Assembly (NCBI GenBank): GCA_025618425.1
Contig: CM046848.1
Coordinates: 32,367,802 to 32,431,801 of the forward strand
DNA from: Heliocidaris tuberculata
Taxonomy: Eukaryota > Echinodermata > Echinoidea > Camarodonta > Echinometridae
DNA: 64,000 nucleotides
Direction: 5' to 3'
The notes under the pieces: model-generated
What the model saw: the letters and a program-made list of their open reading frames with translations, nothing else
Told to the model about the DNA's origin: nothing
Database searches by the model: none
Shown here: positions 19,285-31,180 of the stretch, piece by piece
Position numbering within the stretch: position 1 is the stretch's first letter
Layout: every line of letters starts with the position of its first letter
Made by a program: the position numbers and the translations under genes

Positions 19285-19690
19285 CTATGAAGGTACAGAG
19301 TGCAAGGTTATATCCAATAACCTCGCATAAGTGTGAGTACACATAGGCAAGGGCCTATGAGTGACTTCCTTCTACATTTTAGGATGATAGAATACTGTAT
19401 AAGCTGTTTTTCCGCGTACAGATATTTTCGCAATTTTGGACTGTAGGGAAATTCGCGAGGGTTTAATTTTGTGATTTTTGTGATGTTTTTGTTACTATAA
19501 ACAGCCATATATTGAAGTGGAAATTTTCGCGAGGACCGACTCACGAAAATCGCGAAAATAAAACTACCGCGAAAATAACCACTTATGCAGTATCTGATTC
19601 AGGCCAGATTCTTCAATAAAATCTTTATCATCTTGATCAAGTGAAATTTTCAGGCTGTTTTTGGCCGGCGATCTTGCACCTTTCCAGCAC
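19285..19690. repeat. Repeat family A, resumed, with nested MITE
   Basis: GAAGGTACAGAGTGCAAGG completes the interrupted copy. A second partial copy starts ACTTCCTTCTACATTTT at 19,361 and is itself split by the MITE at 19,395. Confidence 0.6.
19395..19590. mobile_element. MITE with TA duplication, copy 1
   Basis: Ends CTGTATAAG and CTTATGCAG are inverted and flanked by TA. The interior carries TTTTCGCG-rich arms that pair with each other. A second copy in opposite orientation is at 49,073-49,271. Confidence 0.8.
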
Positions 19691-20576
19691 ACATATACAT
19701 TACATGTATGTACTAGAGACATTGATCTCTACCTCATGTGGATATAGCATTGTATGCATGGCTCTATGTGAGCAGTGTGAACAGTTGATACGGCCCCACA
19801 ACCAAAATTAGGAGCCCTACACTCAAACATAGTATGTGGGACCACATGGGACATCATCTGCTGTGTACGATTCCAGTGTACTCCTATTCGAAAGATATGT
19901 GATTTTATTATTTTTTTTGAAAAGACATTATACTGATTGTCACATAAAATCACCTTTAGAATTTGGAAGGGTATACTTTCTTTGCCTGATTTAGCAGTTA
20001 GTTCGTTGAAAAGACTTCACAGTGCTGAATTATTTGATTGTAAAAATTCATAAAATGGAAGTATGCAGGAAATTCTTTTCATTGGGGGGGGGGGAATATA
20101 ACAATAGGTCATCCCCCCCAATGAATAGAATTGCGTAACACATCTCCGCCACTGGTACAGCGGCAGTGTTTTTCTGCGAGCCCAAATGTGGCGATCGGTC
20201 GCATCAAACTTAGAGGGCCTTACTTTATCCACTGGTAGAGATCAATGGCTAGAGATCACACACTTGCTATGGGAGGCAATTCTTCGCGGTGCGAAGGTAC
20301 GGATTTCGAGGTTATCTACAATAACCTTGCATACATATATGTGTGAGTGGAATAGACCCAGATATCTTAGATAGCCTTGTAATGTATTACAAGTGTATTA
20401 GACCCTAACTTAGACCTCTGGACTGCTTGTGTTTTCTTGTGAAATCCAAAATAAAATAGTTTGACAAAGCAAATTGAATCAGAATATTGTTTTTTTATTT
20501 ATGCTTATTTCACTCCAAATGAACACCATGATAATGTGCTTGTTTGTGTGTGCATTTGTGATGCATTCGTGTTTGC
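19691..20576. other. Repeat-derived, no gene seen
   Basis: It contains a short inverted pair around 20,078-20,130 (CATTGGGGGGGGGG and CCCCCCAATGAATAG). A partial family A copy lies at 20,250-20,335, ending in GGTTATCTACAATAACC. Confidence 0.5.
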
Positions 20577-20659
20577 ATGATATGTCTGCTTATGATGAGT
20601 ACACATTGTGAGAAAAAACTAAATATGTGCCTGGCTTTTTTATCCTTCATTTTCCTGAG

Positions 20660-20765
20660 TGTGTGTGGGGGGGGGGGGGGGGGGGGGGTGGGTGCGTGTT
20701 TGTGTGTGTGTGTGTGTTTGTGTGCGTGGGATGTGTGTGTGTGTAACTGTGTGTTTTAATATGTG
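20660..20765. repeat. Poly-G and GT microsatellite
   Basis: A G run at about 20,668-20,688 is followed by GT/TGTG repeats. The predicted ORF here is pure low complexity. Confidence 0.9.
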
Positions 20766-21084
20766 TGTCATGTTTGATTTTGTTTGGGACGGTTTGAGCG
20801 TTGGGTTAGTGTATCTGCAAAGCCCGAATTAATGCCCCTATTCAAAATGTTTTGTTCAGACATCACATAAGGAGTATGATGGCGCTGGTTGATTTTTACA
20901 CTCTCGCAAACAATGCCCCCTGTTCATCCAAGCGTAAACACATACCACACAAAAATGGTGCCAAATGAAGAGGGATAAGATACTTTTTCAAAATATGTAT
21001 AATAATTTTGTGTTCATAACTGAGTTTTAAACAAAATAGCAATTTTCTAAGTGTAGACTTTTTTTTGACTCACAACGTATATCG

Positions 21085-21141
21085 TTATCATCATCATCAT
21101 CATCATCATCACCAATATAATCATCATCATTATTACTATTA
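21085..21141. repeat. CAT/ATC triplet microsatellite
   Basis: CATCATCAT repeats occur here and again on the far side of the adjoining MITE (21,480-21,560), suggesting the MITE inserted in the microsatellite. Confidence 0.85.
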
Positions 21142-21475
21142 CAGTCCGACCTCACTTATCCGAACTTCATTTATCCAACCATCTCTATTAACCGGCCCTG
21201 TCTTCCGGCCAGTTCGTCATGCAATTCACCCAAAAGCCTTGGAAACAGGAACACCATGGGCAATTTTTTGTTTAATTTTATTTCATTTCATCTCTTACAA
21301 ATAAAAAGATCATTTTTTGCAATCATCAACTACACCAAGAAAACATAAATTTTACAACCAATAGACTGCCCTACCCTATTCATTTGCATAGAAAATGTAC
21401 ATTTCTCTCATATCCGGCCATTTCACTTATGGTGGGTGCCGGTCCCAATGCGGCTGGATAAACGAGGTCGGACTG
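21142..21475. mobile_element. Pogo/Tigger-like MITE, copy 1 (334 bp)
   Basis: It starts CAGTCCGACCTCACTTATCC and ends with the complement GGATAAACGAGGTCGGACTG, flanked by TA. No transposase is encoded. An inverted copy of exactly the same length is at 36,655-36,988. Confidence 0.85.
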
Positions 21476-21643
21476 TATTATCATAATCCTCTTCATTTTC
21501 ATCTTCATCATTATTATCATCATCTTCATTATTATCAATCATCATTTTCATCATCTACATAATCATTAATTATTATTATTATTATTATTATTATTACTAC
21601 ATGTATGTGGGTAGATTTACAAGAATATTTTTTCTTTCTTTAG

Positions 21644-21705
21644 GACCGAATTGAGAAGAAATCGCTGCCATGGCCGTGAGAGTTGGTTTACGAGGTCTAA
21701 CGGTG
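21644..21705 (+). CDS. DIPK1: DIPK1 exon with start codon
   Basis: Acceptor TTTCTTTAG precedes 21,644, so a 5' UTR exon must lie upstream. ATG at 21,670 starts MAVRVGLRGLTV and an in-frame TGA lies 5' of it in the same exon. Donor GTGAGT at 21,706. Confidence 0.85.
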
Positions 21706-24700
21706 GTGAGTAAAGTCATCTCCAGAATTTCTGTTATTGGGTTTGGGAGCTGTCACATTCAAGGAGGAATTTTTGCATGGAACCATTGACAGAAAGCATA
21801 CTCATTTATAATCCAACGTGGTGCCAGTATACTATTAATACATGGTTGGGAGTGCGTTAGTGTGATCTGGCAACACAAAGGTTTTTATCGTGGTGTACTA
21901 ACGCACGAGGCGTAGCCAAGTGTGTTAGACACCACGATAAAAACCTGCGTGTTGCTGGATCGCACTAATGCATGAACTCACAACCATGTATTAATAGTTT
22001 TATAAAACGGGTCTACAATCTTAGTGTTTTCTTACAATCTTAGTGTTTGATCCAGATTAGCCGTGCGTTAGTACTTTTTTTTTGCACGTCACGTGATGTT
22101 ATTTGACCAATCAGGATGGCTACATTCTTGAACCCGTTTTATAATATTTACTATTCTCATTTTCTTTTGTCTTTAGAGTGGTTTACCTCAATGATAAAGA
22201 GAAGGTTGGGTTCTGGGAAAGGTGAAAAATAATTTGTGAGCTTTCTCATTCCTTTAATGGCAGTTTGGAAGAACATCGTAGTAGAAATGTCTCCTGGAAA
22301 GGACTGCCCTTCAAATGCCGTCTTATTCGAAATATGACGAGAAATAGCTGGAGTGTTCGGCCGGACATTCATAGCACATGTGTGTGAAGTCCTATATTCC
22401 CATTTCTGTGTGCAGTGCATGTGCTTTTCTGCGAGATTTGGTCAATTTCTTATCATTTTGATGATTCCAAAACCTCCTGGTATACACCTGTTCTTATGCA
22501 GATATGATCAACCTTTCCCAATAGCTTTAGACAGTTTCTTTCACCATGTAATTGCATGACCAGAACTCAACTCTATCTTTAAGTAAAGATTTTTGTGGAG
22601 ATGAGGCTCATATTTGATAAGTGGCAGATGCTTTAAGAAAATATTGTTTGAATGTACAGGACCAAGCAAATTTATCTTTCAATTACTAAATGCCTGTAAT
22701 TACTTTTTTGTTTGTCATTTTTGTGGTGTTATAGGGCTGCAGAGATTTTGGAGTTTTTAAAGCATTAATTGACAGTACATATATATTGTTTTTATGTGGT
22801 CTACATGTTTATAGTAAATAGTGTACGTATAGTACGCGCTGTGATTGGTTAGATTCGCATCACGTGACGTGCAAAAATTTTGTTATTTGTGCACTATAAC
22901 TTTGATTAATACACAATAACAGTTATAGATCTAGGGGTCTATTTACTATGACAGTTAGTGCATGTTCTATTTATGCACCATTACTGGACTATATGAACTC
23001 CAAATACTAAATTATCCCTCGTGCAGATCTATTTCACCTCGGCCTGCGTCCTCAGTGAAACAAAACTGCACTCGTGATAATTTAGTATTTGTCGTGCACA
23101 TAATCCAGTATAGTGCTCTGTGCATGATAGACCATGCACTATTTATATAATAATCGTCAAGCTTTAGAATAAGGTTTTGACAATTTTGAAGTATTGAAAA
23201 GCCTGAAAAGCATGTGGACTAGTTTAATTTGATGAAACATTTATTAAATTATCCTGCATGTACAGGAACTTAAACAGTATTTCCTTTCTTGAAAGTAAGT
23301 ATTCTTAATATTGTCCTTGATGAAAAATTTTCATCCACATAGTTGAATATGTCCATTTGCTTGATAAGTAGCTCTTAAAGAGAAAGAAGCTTCTTTTGTT
23401 GTTGTTGCAAATACAGTGTAATAATGTGTGGAAATCCACAGGATTATCTATTGTTACTGGGAGTTGGGGATAATCTATCCATCATCGGTCATGTTGTGTG
23501 TGTGTGTTTACAGCATTACATGCAGTGTCCTGTGCGTTGAACCAATATTTTGAAAATGTTATTTTGTCTGACATTTCCTTTTTGTTTTTGTTTTCTCTTA
23601 ATACAAACAGGGTAGATGCCATATTCCTGTCAAGCACCTTGTTTTGATATGGTTCCTTGTTGCCTTCATATCTGGTTGGGTATTCTTTACCGTGGATCAC
23701 AGACCAGCAGCATGCCGACACGAAGACATGCTACAATATGTGGTGAGTCATCAAAATATGGATGAACCAAGCTTTTATCCGGCGACACTTGCTCCAAGTC
23801 CAAGCTCTATTTCATCGAAGATATATTGTTGTAGTTGGGTTTTAGGGAATGTTTAGTGTCAGGGTTTTTATTTCAGTTAGTTTTCTGGCAATATTCGTTT
23901 TTCCGAAGGTTCTTTTTTCCAAAGGTTCATAATTCTGAGGGTTCGTAATTCCGAAACACAAATTTCCCATAGAAGGGGTTCATGATTCTGAAAATGAAAT
24001 AGGAATCATAATTCATAATTCATGGTGCATAATTATGAACCTTCAGAAATATGAACCCTTTTTCATTTTCAGGATTATGAACCCTTTTCATTTTCGGAAT
24101 TATGAATCCTATTTCATTTTTGTATCGCCCACCGGAGGTGAAGGCGAGACTAAGGGATCCAAATGGCGTCCGTCCGTCGTTCGTCCGTCGTCCATCGTCC
24201 GTCACAAATGTTAAAGCCTGCAAGACTCTCTTAGGACGCATAACTTGGCAACTGTTGCTGCAGTGGCAACCAAACTTGGGTGATAGAAGCACTAGGGGTA
24301 TCTTCATGTTATGGTGTTGTCGGAGGTCACATGATGACATCGAAGGTCATTTGAGGTCATATTAAAGAGTACCTGCAAGACTTTCTTTTCATACATGTAT
24401 GTTAAAGTTTACCTGCAAGACTCTCTTATAACAGATAACTTTGGAACCGTTACTCACTTTTCAACCAAACTTGGGTTGTAGATGCACTAAGGGGACCTGC
24501 ATGTTATGGTGCCGTCGGAGGTCACGTGATAAGGTCAAAGGCATTTAAGGTCATATGTTAAAGTTTACCTGCAAGACTCTCTTATGACACTAAACTCTGC
24601 ACATGTTGCTGCAATGGCAACCAAACTTGGGTGATAGGTGCACTTGGGGTACATTCATGTTATGGTGCCTTTGGAGGTCACATGGTAAGGTCAAAGGTCG

Positions 24701-27700
24701 TTTCAGGTCAAACGTTACAGTTTACCTGCAAGACTCTCTTATGAAACCGTCACTCGCTTTACAACCAAACTTGGGTTGTAGATGCACTAAGGGGACCTGC
24801 ATGTTATGGTGCCGTCGGAGGTCACGTGATAAGGTCGAAGGTCATTTGAGGTCATATGTTAAAGTTTACCTGCAAGACTCTTTTATGACACATAACTCTG
24901 CACATGTTGCTGCAATAGCAACCAAACTTGGGTGATAGGTGCACTTGGGGTACATTCATGTTATGGTGCCTTTGGAGGTCACATGGTAAGGTCAAAGGTC
25001 GTTTCAGGTCAAACGTTACAGTTTACCTGCAAGACTCTCTTATGACAGATAACTTTGGAACCGTCACTCGCTTTACAACCAAACTTGGGTTGTAGATGCA
25101 CTAAGGGGACCTGCATGTTATGGTGCCATCGGAGGTCACGTGATAAGGTCGAAGGTCATTTGAGGTCATATGTTAAAGTTTACCTGCAAGACTCTTTTAT
25201 GACACATAACTCTGCACATGTTGCTGCAATAGCAACCAAACTTGGGTGATAGGTGCACTTGGGGTACATTCATGTTATTTTCACGAGTGGGCGAGACACA
25301 ATATTGCTTATGCTCTTGTTGGAATTATGAACCTTCGGAATTACGTACCGTCGGAGTAACGAACCTTTGGAAATACGAACCTTCGAAAAAACGAACCTTT
25401 GGAATTATGAACCTTTGGAAAAATGACATGTGACCAGTTTTCTGTCCAGAGTTGAAGTTCAGAATCGGATTAGTGTAGAAAATTGACAGCTGAGCAGCTG
25501 CTGCCATACCATGTGTTGTAGAACCCCAAAATGTGTTAATCTGTGGCAGACCACAGAAAATAATTTGTCCTCCTTTTGGAAGAAATATTCTACAAACTTT
25601 CACAAAGTGCTTGTTGAAAAATAGGCTTATTTCTCACTGTTTGTGACTGGTTATGCATTTTATTTTTGTTTATTTTCAAGTAACACCTTTAATCACAAAC
25701 AAAAATAGACAGTAAGAAAGACAAAGCTTGGCACACATTACTGGCAATATGATGGATGTGTCTTGGCGCCATTATTGAGACAAACACCACACGATCTCAG
25801 ACTTCGGTTTGACAGTGCAACAGGGTCTTTATTCAGCCATGATGAATAGATGCTTAACCATCTTCAACAATAGATGGCGATAACACAGATTTCAATATAT
25901 GAACATAATAAACAATATTAATATTGGTGTGGGGTATATTCATGTTTATGACTCTGCCCCCAAAGGTTGTCTGAGGGTCATTATGTTATGGGAGTTATTT
26001 CTATTTCCTTTAGCATAATCATGTTTTGGATATCAATTGAAAGATTTAAATTTTTCAGGAGACTGATCGTTCATATCATTGCTATTTTTAAAAAATGTGT
26101 ATCATATTTATCAGTCTCCTTTGTTTTCATCCTTTGTCTCTACTAGTGCCGCTTTTATTCCCAAGGGATCATTACAGGGAAGATGTGCCCCAGGCTCTGC
26201 CAAGAGAAAGATTTTGTCTTCACCAAGTGTCTATCAAGAAGCTCAGAACATCAGGTAAGAAGAGCAATCTATAGTTTAAGAATGCTTTGTAATGTCTTGC
26301 ATTTTGAAATCCCATAGCCATCATTATGTGATAATGATACATGTAGTTGAATAATAAAGATAATAATATGCCTTGTTTCCCCAGGGTAGCCTCATACTGT
26401 TAATAAATAAATTATTGCAATTTTTGTTCTCCATCTCTAAACATCATTACACCACACAAACCTAACTCCAGTTAAATTTTGTTTATTGATATACATGTCA
26501 TTGTTGTATCTTGTAAAATAATATTTATATAATATTGACTGGCCTTGGGGGGGATATCAGAATATATTGCCCGCAACAGAATCATATTGCCCCAAGTCGA
26601 AGACGAGGGCATTATGGTTCTTTTAAGGGCAATATTTTCGATATTCACCGAAAGTAGAGCCAGTCAATATTATCATTATTACCTATATCATGTATATGCC
26701 TATTTTGTAGCAATGACAGACACATCTGTTTGCCTGTCAGTCCCTCTGATTTCAGGTTATTCATAGCGGTATGCAATCTGGGCCAAGCAATTGTGACGTA
26801 AATTGTTACCGCATGTATCCATTGTTTAAGTCTTTGTACACTTTAACGCGTACACAATACTGCGCGTATACACTTTGATAAAAGTGCACTGACAAGAAAG
26901 GATGGAATATGGCAAAATGTTGCCCTCTTTTTTAGTACATTGTGTCTATGGGGAAAACCCAGAAGAGGGCAATATGGAAAATATTGCCCATTCCGGTTAC
27001 GGATTCGGACGTGGCATGCAAAATACGGCTTATTATTTTGCAGCTAAAATGCCCTGTATAGGTAATAATGTCCAATATTGATAGTTAGAATAATTCAAGA
27101 TTAGAACATACAGACCGAACAAATTTGGGGTGACTGATTCCCTTTTAATAAATGCCATCTGTGACAAATAAACATATTTTGAAGTATCATTCATTTTGCA
27201 TTGCTAAACTACATTAGATGTAAAATATATCCCATGAGAATAAACTAGACAATGAGGTAACCCATTTCTGTTGAACCTAAATAAGTAGCTTGTTCAAGTC
27301 TCACCATATTGTTTAACACTCAAATTCTTGGGTGTGATTAGCAGCCCATGGCACTGAATGGGTTTAAGCCAAAGTTGAGTTCTTGTCATGTAATTACAAT
27401 GTGAAAGAATTTGTGTATACTGCAAGGTTTGGAATCATCAAAATGATAAAAAATTGAAAAGCACATTCACTGCATACAGAGATAGATATATGGGACTCAC
27501 TTTTGACTTACATGTATAATGTTCAGCCTAACATTTCAGCTATTTCTTGTCATATTTCGAATAAGAGGGCATTTGAAGATCAATCCTTTTCAGGGGACAT
27601 TTCTACTACATTGTATGATGTTCTTCCAAACTGACATAAAGAGAATGAGTAAGCTCACTAATCATTTTTCACCTGTCTCAGAACTCAACCTTCTCTTCAA

Positions 27701-28984
27701 TATGTTGACTGCTACACATATAACATCAGTAGGGTGATAAAACCTCTTTAACTCATTTTCTGGCGAAATATTTCTTTTTAAAATAATTTTGTGTCTAAGG
27801 ACTAACTTTATGTACTTATAAAATCCATGTACCGGTAGGGCATATCTGAAAAAATAATGCCACTAGTGATCTGTAAAAGGGAAGGTCATCAGTGCACTTG
27901 CTTTTTTGCTTTTCTGAAAATCTTACATTTTTAGTTACTATGTTTTATCCCCCCCCCCCCCCCCATCACCGATGATAAGGTTCATTTATGAAGATGTTGA
28001 ATCACATCCACTGTGATATTTTCTTTTGTTGTTGTTGTAAAACAGGTTTATGAGGTTGAGGTGAAACAGCCCAAGAGTCTGTTGAAAGACCGCTACCTTG
28101 TCCACTGGACCCATGACCCAAAGGATGGAGATTATGAGAGACCCAAGGATGGGTCGTCCATGGAAGATCTCCGTCACATGCTGGCCGCTTTTCTTAAACT
28201 TAGACTCGGAGACAGCGACTTTGCCAAATTCCAGACAAAAATTCTTGATGTTGCTGACATCAACAATGACGGAAAAGTGTCCCTTGCAGAGGCAAAGACC
28301 CTGTGGGGACTTTTGCGTGGTAATGACTTCTTGATCATGATGGCTCTGTCCGGAAGTGAGATGATTCCGAGATTGGAAGGCTTCTGTGGGGATGTGTATG
28401 TCACAGAGGGTGTACAGGTGTATAGCCTCTATGGGCCAAACAGAATACACCCTGGTGTCTTCAGGAATATCTTTGATCGTGACAAACTCAGCTGGGCGCA
28501 ACGTGCCCACGTTGTGCTGGGCGTCATTGAATTTGTGGAGGAAATCATTGACAACCCCCTGGGAAATTTTCTCATGTGTAGCATAACCCCACAAAGCATT
28601 GGCTACACTCGTAAGCATGATGCCAAGCTCCTAGATCTTCAAGATATTTTCCCTGAAGTTAAGGTCGAGGGACAGCTTAAAGAGAAGGAGTGTAAGACTG
28701 ATAGAGACTGCATATATGGCTTGAATTGTCAGTCACCATGTAGTATGGAAAATCACAAATGCCAGAGTGAAGTTACTTATCCAAATTTATACAAAATGTG
28801 TCAACTGCTTGAACCAGTACTATTTGATGGAGTACCAACTGAAATTAAGGAGAAATTAAAAGTGACATTCGATCGGTGTAAATTATTAAGACACAGTGGT
28901 CGCAAAATGGATATGGAACATTCGCTGGTAATTAATGATATCAAAGGTGTAATATGGAGGCAGATTTCTAATGCAAAATCATGA
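21670..28984 (+). CDS. DIPK1: Divergent protein kinase domain 1 (FAM69/DIPK1) gene, four coding exons
   Basis: Exons 21,670-21,705, 23,611-23,742, 26,147-26,254 and 28,046-28,984 join in phase 0 at all three GT-AG introns and give 404 aa; family members are about 430 aa. The protein has a short N-terminus, then a signal-anchor helix (HLVLIWFLVAFISGWVFF, about residues 22-40). A Cys-rich segment follows, then an EF-hand loop inserted in the kinase fold (DINNDGKVSLAE, residues 163-174), the FAM69 motif GFCGDVYVTEG, the lobe NPLGNFLMCS...HDAKLLDLQD, more paired cysteines and the conserved end MDMEHSLVINDIK. Known members are type II ER membrane proteins; kinase activity is uncertain. Which vertebrate paralogue (A, B or C) it matches best cannot be settled by eye. 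The A/B end motif is clear. Confidence 0.92.
21826..22140. mobile_element. Foldback element in DIPK1 intron 1
   Basis: TTAATACATGGTTGGGAGTG and TATCGTGGTGT are answered by ACACCACGATA and CAACCATGTATTAA by 21,990. An outer pair ATAAAACGGGT / ACCCGTTTTAT spans to 22,140. It includes CACGTCACGTGATG and CCAATCAGG, also seen near 22,850. Confidence 0.65.
22193..22584 (+). mobile_element. MITE family B, copy 1
   Basis: Ends TAAAGAGAAGGTTGGGTTCTGG and CCAGAACTCAAC..TCTTTA are inverted; the interior TTTCTTATCATTTTGATGAT is diagnostic. Other copies are at 27,371-27,705 (reversed), 39,741-41,215 (interrupted) and 55,625-55,995. Confidence 0.8.
22803..23150. mobile_element. Foldback element in DIPK1 intron 1
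   Basis: CAAATACTAAATTATC occurs inverted at about 23,000 and 23,075 within larger arms (ATGCACC...CTGGACTATA and its complement). It contains CATCACGTGACGTGCA. Confidence 0.6.
23611..23742 (+). CDS. DIPK1: DIPK1 coding exon 2 (signal anchor)
   Basis: Acceptor AAACAG and donor GTGAGT. It encodes 44 residues including the hydrophobic anchor and ends RHEDMLQYV. Confidence 0.9.
23860..24121. repeat. Degenerate 16-bp minisatellite, left part
   Basis: Variants of AATTATGAACCTTCGG recur in both orientations. The same repeat resumes at 25,320-25,435, so the block between was inserted into it. Confidence 0.7.
24122..25324 (+). repeat. Tandem satellite element in DIPK1 intron 2
   Basis: It opens TCGCCCACCGGAGGTGAAGG with runs of CGTCCGTC and closes GTGGGCGAGACACAATATTG. 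Between are about eight units of ~150 bp alternating in two subtypes (ACCTGCAAGACTCTCTTATG, CCAAACTTGGGTGATAGGTG or GGGTTGTAGATGCACTAAG, GGAGGTCACRTG, AAGGTCAAAGGTC). Small ORFs follow the units and are not genes. Confidence 0.75.
26147..26254 (+). CDS. DIPK1: DIPK1 coding exon 3 (Cys-rich)
   Basis: Acceptor TACTAG and donor GTAAGA. It encodes 36 residues, CRFYSQGIITGKMCPRLC onward, with the family's cysteine pattern. Confidence 0.9.
26525..27085. mobile_element. Foldback element in DIPK1 intron 3
   Basis: AATATTGACTGGC and GCCAGTCAATATT pair across 26,531-26,672. TATTATTACCTATAT and TATAGGTAATAATGT pair across 26,668-27,075. GGGCAATATTTTC-type words recur. Confidence 0.55.
27371..27705 (-). 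mobile_element. MITE family B, copy 2 (reversed)
   Basis: AAAGTTGAGTTCTTGTCATG through CTCAGAACTCAACCTTCTC, reverse of copy 1. It lies in DIPK1 intron 3. Confidence 0.75.
28046..28984 (+). CDS. DIPK1: DIPK1 terminal coding exon (EF-hand and kinase-like domain)
   Basis: Acceptor GTAAAACAG. 312 codons and TGA at 28,982. It carries the EF-hand and nearly all of the kinase-like domain. The minus-strand ORF over 27,986-28,618 is its shadow. Confidence 0.93.
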   Translation, partial: VYEVEVKQPKSLLKDRYLVHWTHDPKDGDYERPKDGSSMEDLRHMLAAFLKLRLGDSDFAKFQTKILDVADINNDGKVSLAEAKTLWGLLRGNDFLIMMALSGSEMIPRLEGFCGDVYVTEGVQVYSLYGPNRIHPGVFRNIFDRDKLSWAQRAHVVLGVIEFVEEIIDNPLGNFLMCSITPQSIGYTRKHDAKLLDLQDIFPEVKVEGQLKEKECKTDRDCIYGLNCQSPCSMENHKCQSEVTYPNLYKMCQLLEPVLFDGVPTEIKEKLKVTFDRCKLLRHSGRKMDMEHSLVINDIKGVIWRQISNAKS

Positions 28985-29141
28985 TATATCTTTCAAAAAA
29001 TATCCAGCTTGTCTATCATGTGTCCAACTAAACTTTATCAACTGTGTGTGACTGAAACATGATGAAAGTCAAGACATGATTTCTATTAGGATATATACAA
29101 CAGTACAGTCAGGGACATATGTGACTAATTAATGGTAAGTA

Positions 29142-29780
29142 TACACTCTGCAAAAAAAAAAAAGAAAGTGGACACTCTTTATTGTTCAAAATTTTCATAT
29201 ACGAATAAACTGTCAATAAAATATAATAAAATATGTATCAAATTAAGAAAAATAATACTACCAACATCAAGTAAGATCAAGTTTTGAACTTTCATGCTTT
29301 GATGAAAACATTTATATAATCATTGGAAGGTTTGATTAAGAAAATTGCAAAAGTAGAGCAAGTAGCCATTCAAACGTTAATGAATCTGTGCATCTATAAG
29401 ATATTTTTGTTCAACAATAAAAACAAAGAATGAGAAACAATGAGGAGGGAATGTAGTCTCAGGAATGCCTGGTTTTGACCAAAAAAATCAAGTGTTTCTT
29501 GAATTTTTTTTCTGCTGTTTTAATTTGATGGAAATGCTTATTAGCATTTGAATGGCCAGATGCCCCATTTCTTGCTATTGTCTTTCAGAGACTCGTTTAT
29601 CGTTAAAAACTTAAATGGCTATGCTTACCCATGCATGAATGGTATGATTGCAATTGCATATCATCCTAGTAAAAGAGGATCAATTTATGTTTATTTTGAT
29701 GAAAGATAAGTTTAAATTAATTATTTATATGAAAATCTTAAACTATATATAGTGTCCACTTTCTTTTTTTGCCGAGTGTA
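29142..29780. mobile_element. Mariner-like MITE just 3' of DIPK1
   Basis: TACACTCTGCAAAAAAA and its partner TTTTTTGCCGAGTGTA are inverted, both followed inward by AAGAAAGTGGACACT, and flanked by TA. No ORF. AATAAA occurs at 29,204 and 29,215, inside the element and downstream of the DIPK1 stop. Confidence 0.85.
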
Positions 29781-31020
29781 TAATACGAATCAAATCACTC
29801 ATATTTTCTAAAGAGAGGTGTACTACAGCTTTTACAGCAAAAGCTTACCTGCAACACTATTTATTCTAATACTAATATACCAACACTTCTTATCTTGTAC
29901 TGTGTTTTGTTGAAGAGGGGATAGCAGCAGCTCTATAGATATGGGAGGGAATTGGAAATTTGGGATGAGCAGGGAATTTGGGGGTCTATGGATGTCTATT
30001 ATGCAGGGCCCTGCTGGGCATAAAATTTGTGTGACTGTACATTTATCAAGTTGTGAATCACAGTACTTCATTAATGAGAGCTTTGCTTTCACAATAGTAC
30101 AGGACTTTAAAACAAACTTCTTATTAAGCCCTTTATCTAGTATTGCGTGTAACAGATAATGCACTGTACAATTATAGGCTATCTGTAGCATACATGTATT
30201 GTATATGCAAACATTGTCTTAAAATCCTGTAAACAAAAGATTACAGCTTGCCATTGGACAGACACAGCTATAGTCTGGGAGTGACTATTTTGGGACAGGC
30301 TCCTGGCCTACTAAGGTAGTAAATACTTGATTATGACTAAACTTAGACTGTACACTGTACATGTATTTAAATGTAAATCCTGATTGAAAGTGGGTTAGAG
30401 GTCAGGTAGCCCACTGATCTATGGAGCGACAATAAGCCAGTTCGTAATTTGTACATGGTACAAATGACCCTAACGTGACCCCAATTTGTACGCGTACGGG
30501 CATCTCTTTTGGTGGACGCACTACTAGTTTGACATGTAAAATCATACTGGTACATGTATCGTGGTGTGAATGAAATTAAGGCCTTTGTAAAAAACCTAAT
30601 GATAATGATAAGAATGATTTTCATACAATGACTAAATTCTTTCTTTTTATCCCTTTCTTTCCAAATTTATAGTAAATTGTAAGGAATGGACATGTTGACA
30701 CTTGACACCCCATAAATCAGTGGACCAAGTTAAGCCAGTTTTAACTTGTCCGCTTCCAAGAATATAGGGCATAGACATAATGCACACAGGAATAGGAAAT
30801 TCTGAATTACAGTACTGTACATGTAACTGATGGGGAATGTTCTGTATTTTTGATTTGTTATGCAGAAGGGTCATTTTCCAGTGGTTTGTTAATCTGAAAA
30901 CACAATGTTGTATACCAGGGGATTCATGAAATTTGAAAATGGTACAAGATTTTTTTATCAGAACATTCGATACATAACGCTGGAGATTTCTGTAGCCTTC
31001 TGTATTAATCTACATTTGCC
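29781..31020. other. Intergenic, no gene seen
   Basis: It holds a short copy of the GACTATTTTGGGACAGGCTCC repeat at about 30,282-30,305. Small ORFs on both strands lack domains. Confidence 0.5.
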
Positions 31021-31021
31021 A

Positions 31022-31180
31022 CTCTACACCCAGGTGTATATGGGTACCTGATATGCTTGAGTGCTAGTTACTTTGGCGGCTCAGCTATAACCAGGTTAAT
31101 GATGTCTAAGTGCCATGAGCATCACAGCATGACGGATATGAGCGCTGTATAAATGGCCATTATTATTATCATTAAGAACA
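31022..31180 (+). repeat. SINE-like element
   Basis: ACCCAGGTGTATATGGGTAC, ATGAGCGCTGTATAAATGGC and a terminal (ATT)n repeat form a SINE body with a microsatellite tail. A tail-only relative (AAGCGCAATATAAATGC then ATT repeats) is at 42,708-42,760. Confidence 0.6.

Noticed and set aside
27986..28618. 210-aa minus ORF over DIPK1 exon 4
   Set aside because: Shadow of the conserved DIPK1 exon.
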